In this document: positions 58,148 to 64,000 of the stretch, one piece after another | Layout: every line of letters starts with the position of its first letter | How positions within the stretch are numbered: position 1 is the stretch's first letter | NCBI RefSeq assembly: GCF_900089755.1 | Contig: NZ_FLOC01000016.1 | Span: 1 to 64,000, forward strand | DNA length: 64,000 nucleotides | Source: Marinomonas aquimarina | GTDB lineage: Bacteria > Pseudomonadota > Gammaproteobacteria > Pseudomonadales > Marinomonadaceae | Direction: 5' to 3' | Notes under the pieces: model-generated | The model's input: the letters and a program-made list of their open reading frames with translations, nothing else | What the model was told of the DNA's origin: nothing | The model's database searches: none | Made by a program: the position numbers and the translations under genes

Positions 58148-58963
58148 TCAGCCTAAGTTACAGGGGGTGCTAAAGCGCTGGTTGTCGTCCAATCTCAGTG
58201 CGGTCAGGGCGCCGCCCCAAACACAACCCGTGTCCAGTGCATGGATATTGGTCATGTTGGTAATACCTTCAAGTGCTGCCCAGTGGCCAAACACCACTCG
58301 CGTATCTTGTGGCAATTTGCTTGGTTGTAAGAACCAAGGAGCGTAGCCTTGACGGGCCGTATTTGGACCTTCTTTTGTTTTTAGGTCCAGCTTGCTATCA
58401 GCATTGCAAAAACGCATACGGGTCAGATAGTTGGTGATCGCGCGTAGGCGATCCATACCGCGTAGGTCGTCAGACCACGTATCCGGCTTATTACCATACA
58501 TGACCTGAAGAAATTCCTCTAGCTGCTCCGAGCGCAATACGGTTTCGACCTCGCCACTCAAGCGAATGGTTTGCTCAAGGTCCCAGCATGGTGGGACACC
58601 AGCATGGGTCATGATGACATTGAAGTCAGGATCGTAATGGCACAGCGGTTGTTGGCGTAACCACTCCATCAGCTCATCACGGTCACTAGCTTGTAGAATG
58701 TTCATCAGCGTGTCACTGCGCTTGAGCGTGGCAAAGCCATGGGCGACGGCTAATAAATGCAGATCGTGATTACCCAGTACCACCTTCGCTTTATCGCCTA
58801 GCGAGCTGACGAAGCGGAGGGTTTGCAGGCATTCCGGACCGCGGTTAATCAGGTCACCGGCAAACCAAAGGGTATCGGCATCGGGGTTGTATTGAATGTG
58901 TTCGAGTAATTTTAACAGTGGCGTGAAACAGCCCTGTAAGTCACCAATAACATAGGTAGACAT
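58148..58963 (-). CDS. apaH: Bis(5'-nucleosyl)-tetraphosphatase (symmetrical)
   Basis: 271 residues. It splits Ap4A into two ADP. The metallophosphatase motifs are GDLQGC, GDLINRGP, GNHDLHL and later THAGVPP and FGHWAALEG. It lies 8 bases after apaG on the same transcript, the E. coli order. Confidence 0.96.
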   Translation of the reverse strand: MSTYVIGDLQGCFTPLLKLLEHIQYNPDADTLWFAGDLINRGPECLQTLRFVSSLGDKAKVVLGNHDLHLLAVAHGFATLKRSDTLMNILQASDRDELMEWLRQQPLCHYDPDFNVIMTHAGVPPCWDLEQTIRLSGEVETVLRSEQLEEFLQVMYGNKPDTWSDDLRGMDRLRAITNYLTRMRFCNADSKLDLKTKEGPNTARQGYAPWFLQPSKLPQDTRVVFGHWAALEGITNMTNIHALDTGCVWGGALTALRLDDNQRFSTPCNLG

Positions 58964-58971
58964 AGAAAACC

Positions 58972-59349
58972 TTAATGAACTTGATTGGGCACCGCTAAAG
59001 TAAAGGGTGCGATGGGGGCATCAAATTCAGTGCCATCGTCGCTTAAAAAGCGGTAGCTGCCGTGCATCACGCCAACTACGGTTTCGAGTACCGTACCACT
59101 GGTGTAATCGTAAGATTCCCCAGGGGCGAGATACGGGTACTCGCCGATGACACCAGCGCCTTTTACTTCCTGTACTTTTTCATTGCCATTGGTGATGATC
59201 CAATGGCGTGATAGTAGCTTTGCAGATTCCGTACCACAGTTGGTGATGGTGATGTGGTAAGCAAACACATAACGATCTTCTTCAGGCGTGGATTGCGCTT
59301 CCAAATACTCGGTACGGACGGTGACCACGATATCGTGCTCTGGCTGCAT
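58972..59349 (-). CDS. apaG: ApaG protein
   Basis: 125 residues, the standard length. A fibronectin-like beta domain with YVFAYHITITNCG, RHWIITNGNEKVQEVKGAGV, and GEYPYLAPGESYDYTSGT, diagnostic of ApaG. It is cytosolic. Its role is uncertain; it may bind nucleotides. It lies between rsmA (2 bases) and apaH. Confidence 0.96.
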   Translation of the reverse strand: MQPEHDIVVTVRTEYLEAQSTPEEDRYVFAYHITITNCGTESAKLLSRHWIITNGNEKVQEVKGAGVIGEYPYLAPGESYDYTSGTVLETVVGVMHGSYRFLSDDGTEFDAPIAPFTLAVPNQVH

Positions 59350-59351
59350 GC

Positions 59352-60146
59352 TTAGTCCTTTTTACTCACATGATTGGCGATGTTAACAAAGTCTTCTACG
59401 TCTAAACGTTCTGGTCGCAAACTTGGATCAATACCCAGCGCGGCAAAGTCTTCGTCGTTTAGCACGCCCTTGTAGTTGTTACGTAGGGTCTTACGACGTT
59501 GCTGGAAGCCGATGCGGACCATGTCTTCCAGCATTTTCAGATCGTTGGCGACAAACGGTAGTGTTTTATGGGGCATCATGCGTACGATTGCCGAGTCCAC
59601 TTTTGGTGGAGGGTCAAACGACTCTGGGCCGACGATAAACAGTGATTCGACACGGCAGTAGTACTGTGCCATGACGCTCAAGCGACCGTATAGGTTGTCC
59701 CCTGGACGCGCAGCAAGGCGATCGACCACTTCTTTTTGCAACATAAAGTGCATGTCATCGATCTTCTCAGCAAAGCTCAGTAGGTGGAAAATCAATGGCG
59801 TTGAAATGTTGTACGGCAGGTTACCGACCACACGAATGTTGCCTTCATTGGCGAGGCTTTCGAAGTCGAACTTCATTGCGTCCGCTTCATGTACCGTGAG
59901 GTCAGGGTAACGGAATAGGTTGACGCGCAAGATTGGGATCAAGTCGCGGTCTAGCTCCACCACATCCATGCGTTTAGTGACACTGATAATGCCTTCCGTT
60001 AGGGCGCCTTTACCGGGACCGATTTCAACAATGCGTTGACCTTCTTTTGGTGCGATACAGGCAACGATACGGCGAATAATACCCATATCGTGGAGGAAGT
60101 TTTGACCAAAGCGTTTACGGGCTTTGTGGGGATGTGATTTGCTCAT
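59352..60146 (-). CDS. rsmA: 16S rRNA dimethyladenosine transferase RsmA (KsgA)
   Basis: 264 residues. It dimethylates A1518 and A1519 of 16S rRNA. The SAM-binding motif is IVEIGPGKGALTEG and the catalytic motif is NLPYNIST; RFGQNFL near the N-terminus is typical. The ATG follows the pdxA stop directly (TAAATG). It is part of lptD-surA-pdxA-rsmA-apaG-apaH. Confidence 0.97.
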   Translation of the reverse strand: MSKSHPHKARKRFGQNFLHDMGIIRRIVACIAPKEGQRIVEIGPGKGALTEGIISVTKRMDVVELDRDLIPILRVNLFRYPDLTVHEADAMKFDFESLANEGNIRVVGNLPYNISTPLIFHLLSFAEKIDDMHFMLQKEVVDRLAARPGDNLYGRLSVMAQYYCRVESLFIVGPESFDPPPKVDSAIVRMMPHKTLPFVANDLKMLEDMVRIGFQQRRKTLRNNYKGVLNDEDFAALGIDPSLRPERLDVEDFVNIANHVSKKD

Positions 60147-61139
60147 TTAATGTCTTTTTTGGGCGTTAGTTGCCATGGTAATGGCATTTTCAATGGCAAC
60201 TTTTAAGCTGCCATTACTCGCTTGTCCGGTTCCCGCAAGGTCGAGAGCCGTTCCGTGATCAACGGAGGTTCGGATGATCGGTAGGCCAAGGGTGATGTTC
60301 ACCGCATTGCCAAATCCAGAATACTTTAACACAGGTAGCCCTTGATCGTGATACATGGCCAAGACACAGTCCGCTTGCTGCAGATATTTATTCTGGAACA
60401 GGGTGTCCGCTGGCAAGGGGCCGATTAAGTTCATACCTTCTTGGCGAAGCTCATCTAAGGTTGGGTTAATCACCTCGATTTCTTCACGGCCAAGGTGACC
60501 GTCTTCGCCAGCGTGAGGGTTCAACCCACACACTAAAATTCGCGGCTCGTCACAACCAAAACGGGTCTTAAGGTCATGATGCAAGGCACGGGTAACGGTC
60601 TTGATGGTGTCTGGTGTGATCGCCGCAGGGATGTCTTTGAGTGGTAGATGAGTGGTGACCAAGGCCACGCGCATGGCTTGGCTTGCCAACATCATTACCA
60701 CTTGCGGGCTGTTGCACAGCGTTTGGAAAAACTCCGTATGGCCAGAGAAGTGGGCGCCGGTTTCACATAGCACGCCTTTGTGTACCGGTGGTGTTACGAC
60801 CGCATCAAAGTCGCCATCGAGGCAACCTTGACCAGTGATGCGTAGGGTTTCTAACACATACGGGGCATTTGCCACGTCTAACTGTCCACAGGTGACCGTG
60901 TTAGCCAACGCCGTCGGCAGTACTTGTACCTGACCTGCTTGATGCTCTTGAAGGTCTGCCAAGTTATTACAGACTTTGACATCAACCGTTAAGCCTAACT
61001 GCGCCGCCCGTTGACGGAACAATTCTGGGTCGCCTATGACGACTAGCTGCGCGGCAAAGTCATCTTGCAGCGCAGACAGAATGATGTCGGGACCAATGCC
61101 GGCCGGTTCGCCAGAGGTGATGGCAATGCGTGGGCTCAC
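60147..61139 (-). CDS. pdxA: 4-hydroxythreonine-4-phosphate dehydrogenase
   Basis: 330 residues. It oxidises 4-phosphohydroxy-L-threonine in vitamin B6 synthesis. Visible: ITSGEPAGIGPDI at the N-terminus, the zinc-site region PVHKGVL and HTEFF, and YHDQGLPVLKY. It lies 16 bases after surA on the same transcript. Confidence 0.96.
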   Translation of the reverse strand: MSPRIAITSGEPAGIGPDIILSALQDDFAAQLVVIGDPELFRQRAAQLGLTVDVKVCNNLADLQEHQAGQVQVLPTALANTVTCGQLDVANAPYVLETLRITGQGCLDGDFDAVVTPPVHKGVLCETGAHFSGHTEFFQTLCNSPQVVMMLASQAMRVALVTTHLPLKDIPAAITPDTIKTVTRALHHDLKTRFGCDEPRILVCGLNPHAGEDGHLGREEIEVINPTLDELRQEGMNLIGPLPADTLFQNKYLQQADCVLAMYHDQGLPVLKYSGFGNAVNITLGLPIIRTSVDHGTALDLAGTGQASNGSLKVAIENAITMATNAQKRH

Positions 61140-61155
61140 GATAGTCTCCTACAGT

Positions 61156-62418
61156 TTATTGGCCTTTGCGGTCGATGAAAGCATCGGCGCGTAGCTCAGA
61201 TAGCCAGTTGTCTAACACGAAGTCTTGTTTCTGCGCCATGATGGCACGTTCCGCGTTACGGCGTTTCACCTGATCGCTGATGTCGTTTTGACGGCGACCG
61301 TCCACTTCCAAAATATGCCAACCGAACTGAGAACGGAACGGTTCACTGATTTGACCCACAGCGGTTTGGTTCATGATGTTTTCAAACTCCGGCACCATGG
61401 TACCAGGTGTGACCCAACCTAGGTCGCCCCCTTGTAGGGTAGAGCCTTGGTCTTCGCTGTATTCGCGGGCTAGGTTGGTAAAGTCTGCGCCGTTTTGTAG
61501 ACGGCTGTAAAGTTGCTGTGCCAGGGCTTGAGTTTGTTCGTCGCTACGAATTTCGTTAGGACGCAACAACAAGTGGCTGACCTTAGTTTCTTGTTGCAGA
61601 GCCACGTCTTGAGAGCGCTTTTCAACCACCCACAATAGGTGGAAACCCGCATTACTTTGCAAGGGGCCGACCAGTGCACCTTGAGTTTGTGCGTTGATGG
61701 CTTGGGTAAACAAGCGTGGTAACTCATTGGCTTTGCGCCAGCCTAGATCGCCACCTTGAATGGCAAACTGGCCTTCTGAATGGGCAATGGCTTGGTTGAT
61801 AAAGTCTTGCTCTGAGCCAATCTGGCTGGCGATGCTCTCGATTTCGCTACGTGCTTCAGCGACATCCGCAGCACGCACCACGATATGGCGCAGACGGAAT
61901 TCCGCTTGGTTTTGGCCATTGGCTTGCTGGCTCTGCAGGTAGTCGTCAATTTCTTGCTCAGTCACGGAAATACGCGATTGCGCCACTTGTTGACGAGCTT
62001 TGCTGATCAAGATTTCATTTTCGATCTGCTGTCGGTAGGTGTTGTAGTCAACGCCTTGGCCCGCCAACATTTGTTTTAACCCATTTAAGTCGGTGTTGAA
62101 GTTACCAGCCACACTCATAATGGCTTGGTCCACTTCTTGGGTGCTGGCACGAATGCCTTGCTTACGGGCATAGTTAACCTGTAGCGCTTCTTCGACCAAT
62201 TGAGTGACGATTTGACGCTGGATAGTTGAGGTTAGAACACCACCTGGTACACGGTCTTTAACGACTTGGAAGCGCGCGCGGACGTCACTGTCTAAAATCG
62301 GACGTGAATCCACGACCGCAGCCAAACCGTCGATTTTTACCGGCTCTGCCGCGACTGGTGCAGCGGTCCATACAGCGGAAGTCACTAACAGTGAGCAAAT
62401 AAACTTCTTATACATCAT
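61156..62418 (-). CDS. surA: Periplasmic chaperone and peptidyl-prolyl isomerase SurA
   Basis: 420 residues. A signal peptide (about 1-25, ending AAA) sends it to the periplasm. An N-terminal chaperone domain (about 25-170) precedes two parvulin domains: one with FRLRHIVVRAADVAEA at about 177, one with VSHLLLRPNEIRSDEQ at about 284 and DLGWVTPG. It escorts outer-membrane proteins. ATG at 62418 is preceded by another at 62415. Its start overlaps the lptD stop (TAATG), so it is coupled to lptD. Confidence 0.96.
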   Translation of the reverse strand: MMYKKFICSLLVTSAVWTAAPVAAEPVKIDGLAAVVDSRPILDSDVRARFQVVKDRVPGGVLTSTIQRQIVTQLVEEALQVNYARKQGIRASTQEVDQAIMSVAGNFNTDLNGLKQMLAGQGVDYNTYRQQIENEILISKARQQVAQSRISVTEQEIDDYLQSQQANGQNQAEFRLRHIVVRAADVAEARSEIESIASQIGSEQDFINQAIAHSEGQFAIQGGDLGWRKANELPRLFTQAINAQTQGALVGPLQSNAGFHLLWVVEKRSQDVALQQETKVSHLLLRPNEIRSDEQTQALAQQLYSRLQNGADFTNLAREYSEDQGSTLQGGDLGWVTPGTMVPEFENIMNQTAVGQISEPFRSQFGWHILEVDGRRQNDISDQVKRRNAERAIMAQKQDFVLDNWLSELRADAFIDRKGQ

Positions 62419-64000
62419 TAATATCCGACCTTGCCTTGGTTCCAGTAGTCGTCTGCGATGGTGTCGATGTCCGAGTTGGTTCGACCCACGCCACTTAAAC
62501 TACGTAAAATAAATTGTACGAAAACACCTTCGTCAAACAGTCCGTCGTCATCGCGCCAGCGTTGGTAACTGAAGGAGGTTTTTATACAGCAGTTTTCATA
62601 GCCAAATCCTTCCACTTGAGCGGTCTGCTCACGGTCAATCCAATCGTAGGATTGCTGATGGAAGAAGTGCCAATTGTCATTAATGGGGATGATGGTGCCA
62701 AAACTCGACTGTTTGGTCATCTCATCCTCATTGTCATCGTGTAGATATGAGAAACTAAGATTGAAGACAAGACCACTGTCTGGCGTGTATTTCAAGGCAC
62801 TTTGCGCAAGATCTACACGATTCTCATCAAAATCATAGTTAAAGTGGTTTGCTAGGGTGAAATCATCACCGTTATAAGACGCTGTAGTCAGGAAGGCGCT
62901 GCGCGCACTGTCATCGACTACGTCACCGGTTTGCCCTGTGGTGCCAACTTTACGATCGTCTAGATAGAAAACTTGACCCCCTTGCAGGGTCCAGCGATTG
63001 ACGTTGTTGTCGTCGTAAATACGGCTTTCTAAACCTAGCGCGATTTGCTCACTGTCCCCGATACGGTCATTACCACTGAAGCGGCGATGGGAAAAGGCTT
63101 GCGCGTAGGTCATCTCCATTTCATTGGCATCAAAGTCAGGGATGTCCGATTGTTCCTTGTACGGGGCATACAGATAGCTGACTTGCGGCTCAAGAGTCTG
63201 GCGCCAGCTGCCGTTGAAGCGACGCTCGAACACTACGCTGGTGTCTAAGTAATAGGACAAGTGGTTGACGCTGGCACGACGATCTTGATTCAGATCGTAA
63301 TCGTGTAACTGATAGTCGCGGTATTGATGCAGCATACCGGCAGTCACTTCGCCCCATTCGTTGCCAAAGCGGGCATTGAAATCTTGGTTCAGTACCGCTC
63401 GTTCGCCGTCTTGACCTTCCTTATCAGGTTCGTAGAAATCGGTGAACTCAACATCCGGTTGGTAACTGTATTGAGTGTTTGCATAACGATAGGAAGCATT
63501 GATGCGTGGTAACCACTCCAGCGGTTTGTCTTCCAGAGGATCTGGGGTTTGGAAGCGGCGCACCTGTACATTCGAGCTAAAGTTACCCAAGTTATAACGG
63601 GCGTAACCACGACGTTCGTAATTATCTTCTTCTTGAATGCTGGTGTTGTTCAGTTCCGGGACACGGTTGTCGGTTGGGTTATCTTCTAGGTAAGCCCCCA
63701 CAGCAAAGCTTTCCGTAAGATGCTGATCGGTGGTGAACTTACGCAGTGTGGCTTCGTCACCGCCTTCATCATAGAAGGTCGATTGTTCATAGCGGGTTTC
63801 ACCGTATCGGCTTAAGTGGCGCAGCTCGATGTCGAGCCCTTGACCAATTTTGTCTTTGTCCTCAGCATCCGACGCGGCGATCGGCAGCGCCAAATTCGGG
63901 GTAATGGTGGCATCGTATTCAGGCGCTAGGTTGAGATAGTAGGGCGCAGTCAGGGTCAGTCGCTTGGCACTGATGCCAAAACTTGGGAATAAAAAGCCGG
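62418..64000 (-). CDS. lptD: LPS-assembly protein LptD, C-terminal part (5' end outside window)
   Basis: About 527 residues to the window edge; the start lies beyond 64000. The entering frame contains PYYLNLAPEYDATITPNL, the family hallmark where LptD's outer-membrane barrel begins. The rest alternates strands and acidic loops, ends in a beta-barrel C-terminus (WNQGKVGY), and contains a conserved cysteine pair CC at about 420 that belongs to the inter-domain disulfides. It inserts lipopolysaccharide in the outer membrane. It is the first gene of the cluster. Confidence 0.95.
   Translation of the reverse strand, partial: GFLFPSFGISAKRLTLTAPYYLNLAPEYDATITPNLALPIAASDAEDKDKIGQGLDIELRHLSRYGETRYEQSTFYDEGGDEATLRKFTTDQHLTESFAVGAYLEDNPTDNRVPELNNTSIQEEDNYERRGYARYNLGNFSSNVQVRRFQTPDPLEDKPLEWLPRINASYRYANTQYSYQPDVEFTDFYEPDKEGQDGERAVLNQDFNARFGNEWGEVTAGMLHQYRDYQLHDYDLNQDRRASVNHLSYYLDTSVVFERRFNGSWRQTLEPQVSYLYAPYKEQSDIPDFDANEMEMTYAQAFSHRRFSGNDRIGDSEQIALGLESRIYDDNNVNRWTLQGGQVFYLDDRKVGTTGQTGDVVDDSARSAFLTTASYNGDDFTLANHFNYDFDENRVDLAQSALKYTPDSGLVFNLSFSYLHDDNEDEMTKQSSFGTIIPINDNWHFFHQQSYDWIDREQTAQVEGFGYENCCIKTSFSYQRWRDDDGLFDEGVFVQFILRSLSGVGRTNSDIDTIADDYWNQGKVGY

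Overview
The window looks like chromosomal core sequence from a marine gammaproteobacterium, most likely Oceanospirillales and possibly Marinomonas-like. That placement is an inference from gene content and gene order: an rpsU-yqeY-dnaG-rpoD cluster, an lptD-surA-pdxA-rsmA-apaG-apaH cluster, a signal-peptide-bearing Mqo, a HutF/HutG histidine pathway, a glk-zwf-eda cluster with a HexR-type operator, and a BCCT osmolyte transporter. I see no prophage, insertion sequence, CRISPR array, rRNA or tRNA. The only repeats are short REP-like GGGGTCAGA palindromes at three intergenic sites.

Layout. 0-4.7 kb: Na+/phosphate symporter, a Cache-domain chemoreceptor and a DUF1840 protein, with REP-like palindromes at both edges. 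4.8-7 kb: a BCCT transporter preceded by a 43-codon remnant of betA (choline dehydrogenase) and a BetI-type palindrome, which suggests a decayed bet operon that kept its transporter. 7-14.5 kb: mqo, a DUF4013 membrane protein, a small secreted protein, acnB, a broken DUF1439 lipoprotein gene and a DUF2057 (YccT/CsgI-type) protein. 14.8-19.9 kb: class III alcohol dehydrogenase, an OprD-like porin, a PRPP-synthetase-like protein and two small proteins. 20-27.6 kb: a complete histidine-degradation locus, hutF facing hutC-hutU-hutH-hutI-hutG, with two identical TGTATATACA palindromes as HutC operators. 27.7-34.9 kb: SDR, gph, two flavoproteins (one carrying a DnaJ-type cysteine module), DUF924, a thioesterase, a DUF3080 lipoprotein and an unknown protein. 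35-39.7 kb: a diguanylate-cyclase-like protein, then glk-zwf-eda. 39.8-49.8 kb: a membrane-anchored glutaredoxin, a DUF1232-GNAT fusion, a GGDEF/EAL protein paired with a periplasmic binding protein, an amino-acid racemase, an NADPH-dependent FMN reductase, an SLC13/RCK transporter and PhoH. 50-55 kb: rpoD, dnaG, yqeY and rpsU. 55.3-64 kb: tsaD-folB, then cca-glpE-apaH-apaG-rsmA-pdxA-surA-lptD on the minus strand, with lptD running off the window edge.

How it fits together. The best-supported regulatory logic is local and palindrome-based: HutC at the histidine genes, HexR at the Entner-Doudoroff genes and BetI at the remnant bet operon. Many genes end at bidirectional Rho-independent terminators shared with a convergent neighbour. 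I do not see a clearly new multi-gene system. The least explained items are the DnaJ-cysteine/FAD monooxygenase fusion, the DUF1232-GNAT fusion, an orphan terminator between divergent flavoprotein genes, an 18-bp perfect palindrome upstream of the SLC13 transporter, and the two gene remnants (betA and the DUF1439 lipoprotein).
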